Assembly: GCA_016783675.1 (NCBI GenBank)
Contig: JADHWE010000015.1
Coordinates: 1 to 40,334 of the forward strand
DNA: 40,334 nt
Source of the DNA: Kiritimatiellia bacterium
Lineage (GTDB): Bacteria > Verrucomicrobiota > Kiritimatiellia > UBA8416 > JABMPJ01
Direction: 5' to 3'
Positions 7,861 through 16,135 of this stretch are shown here, one piece after another. Each line of letters begins with the position of its first letter. Position 1 is the stretch's first letter. The notes under the pieces are model-generated. The model had not been told where the DNA came from and ran no database searches. It was given only the letters and a program-made list of their open reading frames with translations. A program made the translations under genes and the position numbers.

Positions 7861-7936
7861 GGGGCGGTAGCTCAGTTGGTAGAGCATCGCGTTCGCAACG
7901 CGGGGGTCGGGAGTTCGAATCTCCTCCGCTCCACCA
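7861..7936 (+). tRNA. tRNA-Ala(CGC)
   Basis: A 76-base cloverleaf with CCA encoded (7934-7936). The seven-base acceptor stem GGGGCGG pairs with CCGCTCC and contains the G3-U70 pair, the alanine identity element. The D arm is GCTCAGTTGGTAGAGC, the anticodon loop is TTCGCAA giving anticodon CGC (reads GCG), and the T arm is GGGAG-TTCGAAT-CTCCT. Confidence 0.97.
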
Positions 7937-8000
7937 TCCTTCGCTCGCAGCGTAGCAAGAGTGAAGGATGCCCTCCATAGCCCGATAGGGCGACGGAGGG
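7937..8000. repeat. Compound palindromic repeat behind tRNA-Ala
   Basis: Two hairpins follow the tRNA directly. The first pairs TCCTTCGCTC (7937-7946) with GAGTGAAGGA (7959-7968). The second is a nested stem: CCCTCC (7971-7976) with GGAGGG (7995-8000) around GCCC-GATA-GGGC. The second has a close relative at 33236-33262. The first could also serve as a tRNA terminator or processing signal. Confidence 0.6.
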
Positions 8001-8065
8001 TCAGTGTCATGCGAGAAGGCGAGCTACGGATGGCAAGCCAGATGAATACATGAGAGAGGAAGACA

Positions 8066-9154
8066 ATGAGCAAGACGTACAAGATCGCTGTCATGGGTGG
8101 CGATGGAACGGGGCCGGAAGTGGCACGCGAAGGCGTGAAGGTGCTGAATGCAGCAGCGGATAAGTACGGATTCAAGCTGGACTGCACCGATTTTGACTTT
8201 GGCGGCGACCGCTACATCGCTACCGGCGAAGTGCTGCCGGATTCCGCTTCGAGCGAACTGTCGCAGTTCGATGCGATTTTCCTCGGCGCCATTGGCCATC
8301 CCGACGTAAAGCCGGGCATCCTCGAGAAGGGGATCCTGCTGCGTCTGCGCTTTGAGCTGGACCAGTACATCAACCTGCGTCCGGTTAAGCTCTATCCCGG
8401 TGTCGATACGCCGATTAAAGACAAAGGTCCGGCCGAGATCGACTACGTGGTGGTCCGCGAGAACAGCGGCGGTATCTACACCGGTACCGGCGGCATCTCG
8501 CAGCAGGGCACCCCGAACGAGGTGGCCGTGCAGAGCATGGTTTACACTCGCTTCCAGGTGGAACGTTGCCTGCGCTACGCGTTCGAGTATGCCCAGAAAC
8601 ACGGCAAGAAGTCGCGCGGCAAGGGCGACGAGAATACCCTCGGGCTGGTGGGCAAGACCAACGTGCTGACCTACGTGTTTGACCTGTGGGAGCGCGCGTT
8701 CAACGAGATCGGCGCGCAGGATTACTCCGATATCCGTCGCGACTATTACCACGTTGACGCCACCTGCATGTGGATGGTGAAGAATCCGGAGTGGTTTGAT
8801 GTCCTCGTGACTGGCAACATGTTCGGTGACATCATCACCGACCTCGGCGCCATGACGCAGGGCGGCATGGGCATCGCCGCGGGCGGCAACATCAACCCGG
8901 AAGGCGTGAGCATGTTCGAGCCGATCGGCGGCTCTGCACCGAAGTACACCGGCATGAACGTGATCAACCCGCTGGCCGCCATCTGCGCCGGCGCGATGAT
9001 GCTCGATACGCTGGGCGAGACCGAGGCGGCCAACGCGATCGAGACGGTCGTGGCGGACGTGACCGGGACCAAGATGAAGAGCATGGCGGCCGGCCGGATG
9101 GGCTATTCCACCACGGAGGTGGGTGATTTAGTGGCGACGGCTGTGGCTGATTAA
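8066..9154 (+). CDS. leuB: 3-isopropylmalate dehydrogenase
   Basis: A 362-residue member of the isocitrate/isopropylmalate dehydrogenase family, of the usual LeuB length. It oxidises and decarboxylates 3-isopropylmalate with NAD in leucine synthesis, as a cytoplasmic dimer. Visible: the N-terminal GGDGTGPEV, the substrate loop [32 protein letters not shown], the catalytic Lys/Asp regions ([33 protein letters not shown]) and the nucleotide region [27 protein letters not shown] lies seven bases before ATG 8066. The downstream neighbour is asd, a leuB-asd order also seen in other bacteria. No leuC or leuD is in the window. Homoisocitrate or tartrate dehydrogenase activity is a less likely alternative. 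Confidence 0.87.
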   Translation: MSKTYKIAVMGGDGTGPEVAREGVKVLNAAADKYGFKLDCTDFDFGGDRYIATGEVLPDSASSELSQFDAIFLGAIGHPDVKPGILEKGILLRLRFELDQYINLRPVKLYPGVDTPIKDKGPAEIDYVVVRENSGGIYTGTGGISQQGTPNEVAVQSMVYTRFQVERCLRYAFEYAQKHGKKSRGKGDENTLGLVGKTNVLTYVFDLWERAFNEIGAQDYSDIRRDYYHVDATCMWMVKNPEWFDVLVTGNMFGDIITDLGAMTQGGMGIAAGGNINPEGVSMFEPIGGSAPKYTGMNVINPLAAICAGAMMLDTLGETEAANAIETVVADVTGTKMKSMAAGRMGYSTTEVGDLVATAVAD

Positions 9155-9166
9155 GAAACGTGGTCT

Positions 9167-9187
9167 CCACCGGCCTTGCGCCGGTGG
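9167..9187 (+). terminator. Hairpin after leuB
   Basis: CCACCGGC (9167-9174), a five-base loop and GCCGGTGG (9180-9187), a perfect 8-bp stem 12 bases after the leuB stop. There is no T run. A similar hairpin with the same outer CCACCGG/CCGGTGG arms and a TTGC in the middle is at 38183-38203, so it may be a dispersed element rather than a terminator. Confidence 0.45.
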
Positions 9188-9308
9188 TACCCAAGATCGG
9201 CGAAAGCGGCGGTTTCGATGAACGAGCTTGCGCCCGACTGGTGCGAGTTGAGCGCTTCGCGCGTGCCTCGCGCACACCGGGCGCAGATAATTCTGGAATC
9301 TGCCCTGT

Positions 9309-9347
9309 GTGGAGAAATCTCTCGCTCCACCCCGACAAGCGGGGTGG
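9309..9347 (+). promoter_or_regulatory. Two mutually exclusive hairpins in the leader before asd
   Basis: GTGGAG (9309-9314) can pair with CTCCAC (9325-9330). CCACCCCG (9327-9334) can instead pair with CGGGGTGG (9340-9347), a perfect 8-bp stem with loop ACAAG. The two share bases 9327-9330 and cannot both form, as in attenuators. No U run follows, so if it acts it may control translation of asd 40 bases downstream. I see no match to the lysine riboswitch. Confidence 0.3.
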
Positions 9348-9387
9348 GGGCGAAACAGTAGATGTGCAGTCGATGGAGACGAAGCAG

Positions 9388-10404
9388 ATGAAGCAGTACA
9401 AGGTTGGGTTGGTGGGTATCGGTGCCGTGGGCACCGAGATCGTGAAGGTGTTGCGCGAGCGCAACTTCCCCGCCGAGGAGATTCGCATTATGGCTCGCTC
9501 GGCCCGTCGCGAGACGGTAGCGGGTGAGGAATTCGACGTGGTTGCCGCGTCGCCGGAGGCCTTCGACGGCCTCGATTTTGCGCTTTTCGCCGGAACCGAA
9601 GGCGCCAGGGGCGCGTCGCAGACCTATGGGTGGGACGCCGTCGCGCGTGGCGTCATCGTGATCGACAACGGCGACGACTTCCGGATGGATGATCGTGTTC
9701 CGCTTGTCATTCCCGAGATCAACGCGGACGCACTGGATAACCACCAGGGCTTCGTGGCGAACCCGAACTGCTCCACGATTATCGGGCTGATGCCCCTGGC
9801 TCCGCTGCATCGTGCGGTGCCGATCCGCCGTCTCATAGTGTCGACCTACCAGTCGGTCTCCGGCACCGGGCGCAGCGCGATCAACGAGCTTGAAGCGCAG
9901 ACGCGTGCCTACGCCGCCGGCGAAGAGATAGAGGTCAGTGCCTATCCCTACCAGATCGCTTTCAACTGTCTGCCGCAGATCGGCAGTTTGAAGGATACGA
10001 TGCCGGGCTACACCAGCGAAGAAGCCAAGATGCTCTTCGAGTCGCGCAAGATCCTGGGAGCGCCGGACCTCCGCGTCTCCTCAACTTGCGTGCGTGTGCC
10101 GGTCTTCTACGCGCATTCCGAAGCGATTAACATCGAGTTTGCTGCGCCGATGACGCCGGAGCAGGCCCGCGAGCTGCTGGCCGCGGCGCCGGGCGTCCAG
10201 GTTGTCGACGATGTTCCGAACGGCCAGTATCCCATGCCGCTGGATGCAGCGGGTGGCGATGATGTGCTGGTCGGCCGGATTCGTCCGGACGACAGCGTCG
10301 AGAACGGACTCGCCCTCTTCGCCGTAGGCGACAACATCCGCAAGGGCGCTGCGCTGAACGCCGTTCAGATCGCGGAAGCGATGATCGAGCGGGGGTTGAA
10401 GTAG
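9388..10404 (+). CDS. asd: Aspartate-semialdehyde dehydrogenase
   Basis: A 338-residue NADPH enzyme that reduces aspartyl phosphate to the semialdehyde, the branch point to lysine/diaminopimelate, threonine and methionine. Visible: nucleotide-binding GIGAVG at 10-15, the catalytic cysteine C128 in FVANPNCSTI, the QSVSGTGR segment, and the C-terminal substrate residues in SSTCVRVPVFYAHSEAI. Start ATG 9388 has GGAG nine bases upstream and gives the usual N-terminus; the frame is open further upstream, but that part has no homology and crosses the hairpin leader. Alternative ATG 9373 adds five residues. It lies 233 bases behind leuB and may be co-transcribed or separately controlled. Confidence 0.92.
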   Translation: MKQYKVGLVGIGAVGTEIVKVLRERNFPAEEIRIMARSARRETVAGEEFDVVAASPEAFDGLDFALFAGTEGARGASQTYGWDAVARGVIVIDNGDDFRMDDRVPLVIPEINADALDNHQGFVANPNCSTIIGLMPLAPLHRAVPIRRLIVSTYQSVSGTGRSAINELEAQTRAYAAGEEIEVSAYPYQIAFNCLPQIGSLKDTMPGYTSEEAKMLFESRKILGAPDLRVSSTCVRVPVFYAHSEAINIEFAAPMTPEQARELLAAAPGVQVVDDVPNGQYPMPLDAAGGDDVLVGRIRPDDSVENGLALFAVGDNIRKGAALNAVQIAEAMIERGLK

Positions 10405-10429
10405 CAGTCAAGACTGGCCAGTGAACCTG

Positions 10430-10510
10430 CGGCTCGCGAGGACGCTCGCCCTCCATACAGAACTCAGACGTCTTGGAGCACCCATGGAGGGCGAGCGTCC
10501 CCGCGAGCCG
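10430..10510. repeat. Long palindromic repeat, family A, copy 1
   Basis: A 26-base arm at 10431-10456, starting GGCTCGCGAGGACGC, is repeated in reverse complement at 10484-10509 with one mismatch around a 27-base centre. A second copy with the same two arms and a different centre is at 18626-18703. It sits between two convergent genes, asd and the small lipoprotein gene. Conserved arms with a free centre are typical of REP-like elements. Confidence 0.8.
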
Positions 10511-10525
10511 GTTCTGGGATAGGTC

Positions 10526-10675
10526 CTAGTACTGGTTCAACCCCGGAATCGACGGCGACCCTTCCCACGGCTGGGGTGTATTCCAGGGCAGGTCGGATTC
10601 GTCCTCAATCGTGGCACACCCGGCAAGGAGTAGTGCCACCGCAGCGAGTAGCGTGGTCGTGAGCAGCGCGCGCAT
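10526..10675 (-). CDS. Small lipoprotein of 49 residues
   Basis: The minus strand from ATG 10675 encodes a 17-residue signal peptide (MRALLTTTLLAAVALLL), a lipobox LLAGC with the acylated cysteine at residue 20, and a 29-residue mature peptide rich in Trp and Pro (DLPWNTPQPWEGSPSIPG, ending LNQY). The start codon overlaps the stop of the preceding coiled-coil gene by one base (TGATG), which predicts translational coupling. No aspartate follows the cysteine, so outer-membrane sorting is likely if Lol rules apply. Function is unknown. The coupling suggests it works with the coiled-coil inner-membrane protein, perhaps as its outer-membrane partner. That is inference. Confidence 0.75.
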   Translation of the reverse strand: MRALLTTTLLAAVALLLAGCATIEDESDLPWNTPQPWEGSPSIPGLNQY

Positions 10676-11796
10676 CACTTGAATACGATATCGCCTTCCT
10701 CGACGTTCATCTGCTGCCAGTCGCCCAGGATGCTGGCGATGGCCAGCTTCTCGTCGCGCCGCACCTGTTGGAGTCGGACCTTCGTGACGAAGGTTTCCTG
10801 GCCATCGATATCGCGCTTGATCATGAACTCCACGGCTCCGGGCGCCTGGTCGAGGTTCTCTCCCAGGATCTCAGTGAGGGCCGTGTCGCTCAAGGCGAGA
10901 ATAACGAAATTCCACGTATCGTTGACAGACACGACCTTGCCCTTGGTGCCGGGGTCGACGATGATCTGGTCGAGGCTGCCCTGCTGGGCCGTCGACTCGA
11001 TCGCCTTGGTGGGGGTCTTGCCGCGCAGTCCGGCGATCTCTTCCTTTAGTAGCTGCGTAATATTGTCTTCCAGTTCAATCTTCTGCTCTTCAACAAACTG
11101 GAGCTGGCGGCGCTCTTCGGCGATGGCATCTTCCAGCGCGCGTTGGGCTTCCCTGGACTCGGCCAGGTCGTTCTTCGTGACCTGCAGTTCGCCTTCCACA
11201 CGGGCCTTCGCTTCTTCGGTGTCCTTGAGCTTCGCGAGGGTCTGGCGGTAGCCTCCCTTGGCCTGGTTCAGGTCCTGATTGGCGGCGACGAGTTCGGCAC
11301 GCGTCTCACCCATCTGCTGGCGCGTATCGTTCAGGAGGTTGTACTGATCCTCGGCTTTGCCCAGGATGTCGTCGAGGAGCCCCTGCATCGTGCCGTCACC
11401 GCTGGTGACCTTGAGACCGCGGGCATCCTTGAGAACTTTGCCCTCAGCGTTGCGCTTATAGTAGGCGAACAACTCGGCTTCGCGCCGCTTGATGTTCATG
11501 GTTGCCGCATCGGCAGTCTCGTAACTGTTCGAATAGGAACCCCAGAAGCTTGAAAATTCCTGCTCATCGAGAAAATCGAGCGTGGTAGGCGATATGTCGC
11601 GCTCCGGATACTGGACCGTGTCGCCTTTGGGTGCCTCTTCCTCGATCAAGGCGCCGAGTTGGATAACCGCGTTCTCCAGCTTCTGTGCACGCCCTTTCAA
11701 CAACTCGCGTTTGCCGAAAAGCTGCATACCCAAAACCAGTGCCCCAATACTCAAAAGCAGGCACACCACAACAAGGACTCGGACTAGTTTACCCAT
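10675..11796 (-). CDS. Inner-membrane-anchored coiled-coil protein
   Basis: A 373-residue protein with one N-terminal membrane helix (residues 6-25, VRVLVVVCLLLSIGALVLG). Long heptad-rich stretches (about 28-60 and 145-250) suggest an extended periplasmic coiled coil. A C-terminal domain of about 90 residues looks like a small beta-barrel (KGKVVSVNDTWNFVILAL, then VRLQQV, EGDIVFK), a pattern seen in other coiled-coil envelope proteins that end in a GxVxxV domain. GAGGAG precedes ATG 11796 by about six bases. It is followed at once by the lipoprotein gene through a TGATG overlap. The function is unknown; a structural or scaffold role in the envelope fits what is visible. Confidence 0.75.
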   Translation of the reverse strand: MGKLVRVLVVVCLLLSIGALVLGMQLFGKRELLKGRAQKLENAVIQLGALIEEEAPKGDTVQYPERDISPTTLDFLDEQEFSSFWGSYSNSYETADAATMNIKRREAELFAYYKRNAEGKVLKDARGLKVTSGDGTMQGLLDDILGKAEDQYNLLNDTRQQMGETRAELVAANQDLNQAKGGYRQTLAKLKDTEEAKARVEGELQVTKNDLAESREAQRALEDAIAEERRQLQFVEEQKIELEDNITQLLKEEIAGLRGKTPTKAIESTAQQGSLDQIIVDPGTKGKVVSVNDTWNFVILALSDTALTEILGENLDQAPGAVEFMIKRDIDGQETFVTKVRLQQVRRDEKLAIASILGDWQQMNVEEGDIVFK

Positions 11797-11889
11797 GGTT
11801 TCTCCTCAAAAGGCCACGATAGGCGAAAGGGGCGCTGGGGTGCAATAAGAAAGTGGTGAATGGTGAGTGCGAGAGCGGGTGGGTGGGCA

Positions 11890-12993
11890 TCACGCGGGGC
11901 TTTCGGGTAGGGCGGGCGTTTCGGGGGCGTCCTCGATCTTCAAGCCCTGGGCCATCCCGTCGATCTGCTCGATCTTGCTTTCCATCTTTCCCAGCCGTTT
12001 CTGGGCCTCGGTGAACTTCTTGCCCGAATTGTCGAGATGCTGGCCCACCAATCGGAATGCTTCGGAGAAGGTATCGAACTCTTTGCGCAGGCGCGAAAGA
12101 TGACCGATGATCTCGCGCGACTGCTCTTCGACCTGCATCCCTTTCAACCCCAGGATAACGGTCTGGAGATATGCATAGAAGCTGTTCGGCGACACGGGAA
12201 TGACTCGCCGCTTGAGCGCGTAGTTGAAAAGAACCATGTCTCCATCCGTCAACTCATCCTTGATGATCGTCTCGTAGTAGACATTCTCGGCCGGGATATA
12301 CATGAGGGCGAAATCAAAGGTTCCCTCGTCCATGCGGATGTATTTCTTGGCGATGGCGTCGATATGCCCTTTTACATCGCGCGCAAAAGCGCGGCGCGCG
12401 GTGCGGCGGTCGTCATCGCTTTCGGCGGCGAGGACGCGCTTGAAGTTGTCGAGCGGGAACTTGGCGTCGATCGGCACCATGCCGGCACGCAGGGTCACCA
12501 CGGCATCGACCACCTCGCCGCCCTTGAAGTGGTGCTGCAGCTCGTAGTGGCTGGCCGGCACAACCTGGGCCAGCAGATCGCCCAGGAACAGCTCGCCCAG
12601 CGAACCACGCAGCTTGGGCGGCTGCAGGATCTCCTGCAGGTGTGCGATGTCGGTTCCCACTTCCAGCATGCGCTTGGAGGATTTCTCAAGCTGTCCGAGC
12701 TGCTGGCGCACGTCGCCGATGATCTTGGTCGTGGAGTCGAGGCGGTCGCCCACCTGCTTGCTGCTCGTGGCCAGCGACTGGTTGAGCTGGCTGGTCAGGG
12801 CCTGCAGGCTGTCGGCGACACCCTTGCGCAACGCCTCGACCTGCTGAGAGGACTGCTGTGTCGCCGCGTTCACCTGGTTCTGCAGAAGCGACATGCTGTC
12901 GTTCCGGCGCAGCGAGCGGTTGAGCAGCCAATAGAGCAGCAGGCCGGTCACGATGATGGCGGCGGCAATGATCAAGGCAGATAGCGTATTCAC
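11890..12993 (-). CDS. rmuC: DNA recombination protein RmuC
   Basis: A 367-residue RmuC-family protein: an N-terminal membrane helix (4-24), a coiled coil of about 90 residues, then the PD-(D/E)XK-like nuclease domain. Typical RmuC signatures are LRGSLGE at 128-134, D163 in VVDAVV, the VPIDAKFPLDNF stretch around D176/K178, and YIPAENVYYE. RmuC limits inversions and other recombination at short repeats in E. coli; its biochemical activity is only partly known. The start is taken as GTG 12993, which gives the membrane helix, although AAGGA is 13 bases away and the site is weak. It is transcribed divergently from the TPR/ExbB operon. Confidence 0.88.
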   Translation of the reverse strand: MNTLSALIIAAAIIVTGLLLYWLLNRSLRRNDSMSLLQNQVNAATQQSSQQVEALRKGVADSLQALTSQLNQSLATSSKQVGDRLDSTTKIIGDVRQQLGQLEKSSKRMLEVGTDIAHLQEILQPPKLRGSLGELFLGDLLAQVVPASHYELQHHFKGGEVVDAVVTLRAGMVPIDAKFPLDNFKRVLAAESDDDRRTARRAFARDVKGHIDAIAKKYIRMDEGTFDFALMYIPAENVYYETIIKDELTDGDMVLFNYALKRRVIPVSPNSFYAYLQTVILGLKGMQVEEQSREIIGHLSRLRKEFDTFSEAFRLVGQHLDNSGKKFTEAQKRLGKMESKIEQIDGMAQGLKIEDAPETPALPESPA

Positions 12994-13042
12994 AAGAACG
13001 ACTATATCCTTATGTCTCCAAGGCTGCCAATTCAGAAAACCA

Positions 13043-13071
13043 TTGACCCGCCGAAAGGCATTGCCTAGGCT
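13043..13071 (+). promoter_or_regulatory. Possible sigma-70 promoter of the TPR-ExbB-ExbD operon
   Basis: TTGACC (13043-13048, five of six), a 17-bp spacer and TAGGCT (13066-13071, three of six), about 29 bp before ATG 13100. GAGGAG for the first gene follows at 13083-13088. Confidence 0.4.
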
Positions 13072-13099
13072 CCTGATCTACTGAGGAGATGGGAACGAT

Positions 13100-16000
13100 A
13101 TGAGGCACAGGCACGTCTGGCTGACACGGCTGTTACTGGTAGGATGCATCATTGCGGCGGCACCCGCTCCGGGGGCTGAAGAGCTGACCGGGGGACCGTC
13201 CCCCGAAGTCAAGATGGAGATCCAGTACGCTGAAGCCCTGCAGAAGCTCGGCATGGCCGACTACGCCGAAATGGTGATCGACCGCCTCAGCAAGAAGCAC
13301 CCCGAAGCCAAGCCGTTCATCAAAGTGCTCAAAATGCAGAGCATGATCTCCCGCGGCAAATTCGAAGCCGTGCTCGAGGCGATTGCCAAAGAAGCCAACC
13401 AAAACGGGCAGGACGCCTGGGCCATGCGTCTCTCACTGGCCGATGGCTATTACGCGTGGGGCAAGTATCCCCAGGCCGAAGAGATCTACAAGTCCTTCTT
13501 CAAGGCCTTCCCCAAGCCCACCCCCGGCCTCAACGATTTCTACATCAACTCGGCCTATAAGTATGCCCAGATGCAGCTCCTCCTCGGCAAGGAAGAGGGT
13601 GCCATTGCCGCCTACGAGAACGTGTTGAAGGCGAAGGTCGCCAAGCACATCAAGCGCCAGGTTATGAGCGAGACGGCCGAGCTGATGCTGAAGGTCGTGC
13701 AGCAGAAGCCCGAGAAAGAGCGCAAAGCGCTCTTCGAGAAGATCAACAAACTGACCGACGACATCCTCTGGGTCCAGGACATCTGGTTCGGCAAGGCCAT
13801 CGTTATCAAGGCACACATGCTGGCCCTCAAGGGCGATCTTGATGGGGCCGCCAAGCTGATCGAGGACTACAAGGGGTCGCTCAAGCAGATCGACGATATC
13901 CTGCGTGAGCAGGACCTCGAGAACCTCAGTCCGATGGCCCAGTGCCGCTATCTCCTCGGTGAGATGATGTGGAAGGAAGCGCAGAAGCTTGACCCCGCGA
14001 AGGATAGGGCCGCGATCATCGATCTTCTGGCCGGGAAGAAGAAGGCTTCCGGCAAGCGGGCGCCCGGCGCATTGCAGCACTTCCTGAACGTGTTCATCGG
14101 CTATCCCAGCACCAAGTGGGCGCCCGATGCCGGTGAGTTTGCTGAGAAGGTTGAGGAAAAGCTGAAGGCACCGCCGTTCAATGCCAAGATCTCGACGAAG
14201 GTCACGAAAGAGCAGATGGACAAGGTCCGCCGCTACCAGTTCCAGGGCGCCCGCGCACTGTTCAACCAGAACCAGTTTGCCAATGCCGTTGATGCTTACC
14301 TCAAGGTTCTGAACCGTTTTCCCGAAGGTGAAACCTCTGTCAACGCCCTCGGCGAGCTGGCGCGCTGCTATGTCGAGACCGAGGACGATCTCATGGTAGA
14401 CACCACTGTGCGCTACATGGCTGAGCGTTTTGGCGGCGAGCATAAGATGCAGAACAAGGCCGGCGACCAGGTGCTCCGCGCCGGCGGTTCCTACGGTGAC
14501 CGCGGCAAAGAGGAGCGCAAGACGGCCGTTTACGAGGTCTACTTCGACAACTTCCCGAAGCATCCCATGGCCGCGGCACTGCTCTATCAATCCGCGACGC
14601 GCGCCTATACAGAGGGTGAATACCCCAAGGCCTTGCCGCTCTACCAGCGTATCGTGAAGACCTACAGTGGGTCGCCCAGCTACCTCAGTGCACTCAAGCA
14701 GATCACCTACTGTCACCTCAAGATGGAGGATGCCAAGTCGGAGCTGATCACACTGAAGGCCTACAGCGACGCCCTGGCGAAAGAGCGTCACCCGGGCCAC
14801 GAGTACATTCGCTCCCTGTACAGGATGGCAAATGGCTACCAGCAGCTGGGCGACAAGTACCTCCCCTCCGCCATCAAGCGCTACAGCGAACTGGTCAAGC
14901 TGATCGAAGCCAAGAATCCCAAGTACGCGCCTGAAGCCGGGGACGAGGAGAAGAACAGTGACGTGTTGCAGGGCTGTCTCTTCTTCAAGGCCGTCTGCTA
15001 CGCCCGCCTGAAGCAGCCGGAGAGCAAGGTCAAGGCCTACCAGGTTGCCGCGATCAAGACCTTCCAGTCGCTCGTCACCAGTCACCCCAAGTCACGCTAT
15101 GCGCCTGCCGCCTTGAGCCAGGTCGGCACGCTGTGGACCATTCTCGAGAAGCCCGACGAGGCCCAGAAGGCTCTGAAGCAGCTCCAGGCCGACTACCCCG
15201 GCACGCCTGAGGCGGAGAATGCGCTCTTCATGCTCGGCAAAAGCCTGCTGGAACTCGGCATGCGCAACCGGGCGGTCAAAGTCTTCCGCGAGATGTTCTC
15301 GAGTGGTGGCAAGTACTCCAACACCCAGATCCTGACGGCCGGCAACGAACTGCTGAAGGCTGAGGAATACGACATCAGTCTGCAGGCGTTCGAACGTATC
15401 CTTTCCGCCACAGAGGAACGCGCGTTCGTAGAGAAGGCCATGATGGGCAAGGGCCAGGTCATGGTTGCCCGCGAGGAGTACGGCAAGGCCGTCGAAGTGC
15501 TGCAGGGCCTGCTCGACAAGTATCCGAAGAGCGGTATGACCGTGGAAGCCAGCCTTCAGCTCAGCCGTTCGTACGGTGAACTGGCCAAGCACGAGGCCGA
15601 CGGCGACAAGCGGCTGGACCTGTTCAACAAGGCCGTCCTCGCCATGACCACGGCGCGGCAATACGACAAGTCGTCCGGGTTCCGGGCACGCTCGGATGTG
15701 GTCGTCGCACAGCTCGTTCTGCTGAAGGCGCAGGCTGAGGCCGAGTTCGGATCAGCCGAGAAGGCCACGGACTATCGCGGCGAGGCGATCACCATTCTGC
15801 AGGGGCTCATGATGCTCGGCGATGCGAGCGATGAAGCCGCCCGCCCGCATATCGAGGATGCGTTTGGAGCCTGCATTCCGCTGCTCCTGGAGGCGGGACA
15901 TTTCCAGGCGGTGGTGGATGACGCGGACAGCTATATTGAGACCTTCCCGAGCGGTCGCTACCTCAGCGACGTGCGGCGCGCGCGTAGCAAGGCGAGAACG

Positions 16001-16135
16001 AAGCTTGCCGTGAGCGGCATCGAGGTGACCAAGGAAGCGGACGAATCAACAGAATCTGAAGAACCTATTGAAGAGACGAGCGAGGCGGCTGAACCAAAGG
16101 CTGCCCCTGCCGGCGGAACGGGAGAGAACCAATGA
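13100..16135 (+). CDS. Large exported TPR protein, first gene of the Tol/Ton-like operon
   Basis: A 1011-residue protein with an N-terminal signal peptide (about 1-25, ending PAPGA before EEL). Almost the whole mature chain is helical repeats of TPR type, for example YPQAEEIYKSFFKAFP, FANAVDAYLKVLNRFPEGE, YPKALPLYQRIVKTYSG and PDEAQKALKQLQADYPGTPEAE. The spacing resembles the YbgF/CpoB and BamD-type repeats of envelope proteins. The tail after about residue 970 is acidic and rich in Glu and Ser, probably disordered. It lies first in a run with ExbB, ExbD and a TonB-like gene, and overlaps the next gene by 4 bp (ATGA). A periplasmic scaffold coupled to the proton-driven motor, comparable to CpoB with Tol-Pal, is inferred. 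The specific partner is not visible. Confidence 0.82.
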   Translation: MRHRHVWLTRLLLVGCIIAAAPAPGAEELTGGPSPEVKMEIQYAEALQKLGMADYAEMVIDRLSKKHPEAKPFIKVLKMQSMISRGKFEAVLEAIAKEANQNGQDAWAMRLSLADGYYAWGKYPQAEEIYKSFFKAFPKPTPGLNDFYINSAYKYAQMQLLLGKEEGAIAAYENVLKAKVAKHIKRQVMSETAELMLKVVQQKPEKERKALFEKINKLTDDILWVQDIWFGKAIVIKAHMLALKGDLDGAAKLIEDYKGSLKQIDDILREQDLENLSPMAQCRYLLGEMMWKEAQKLDPAKDRAAIIDLLAGKKKASGKRAPGALQHFLNVFIGYPSTKWAPDAGEFAEKVEEKLKAPPFNAKISTKVTKEQMDKVRRYQFQGARALFNQNQFANAVDAYLKVLNRFPEGETSVNALGELARCYVETEDDLMVDTTVRYMAERFGGEHKMQNKAGDQVLRAGGSYGDRGKEERKTAVYEVYFDNFPKHPMAAALLYQSATRAYTEGEYPKALPLYQRIVKTYSGSPSYLSALKQITYCHLKMEDAKSELITLKAYSDALAKERHPGHEYIRSLYRMANGYQQLGDKYLPSAIKRYSELVKLIEAKNPKYAPEAGDEEKNSDVLQGCLFFKAVCYARLKQPESKVKAYQVAAIKTFQSLVTSHPKSRYAPAALSQVGTLWTILEKPDEAQKALKQLQADYPGTPEAENALFMLGKSLLELGMRNRAVKVFREMFSSGGKYSNTQILTAGNELLKAEEYDISLQAFERILSATEERAFVEKAMMGKGQVMVAREEYGKAVEVLQGLLDKYPKSGMTVEASLQLSRSYGELAKHEADGDKRLDLFNKAVLAMTTARQYDKSSGFRARSDVVVAQLVLLKAQAEAEFGSAEKATDYRGEAITILQGLMMLGDASDEAARPHIEDAFGACIPLLLEAGHFQAVVDDADSYIETFPSGRYLSDVRRARSKARTKLAVSGIEVTKEADESTESEEPIEETSEAAEPKAAPAGGTGENQ

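Noticed and set aside
9155..9387. Lysine riboswitch before asd
   Set aside because: The conserved core segments are not visible; only the simple hairpins reported were found.
10430..10510. Small protein genes with MEGERPREP starts at the family A repeats
   Set aside because: The frame is produced by the palindrome arm itself and recurs wherever the repeat lies. There is no ribosome site or conserved product.
13433..15085. 550-codon open frame on the minus strand inside the large TPR gene
   Set aside because: It is antisense to a strongly supported TPR protein. Long antisense frames are expected with this GC-rich codon use, and the product resembles nothing.
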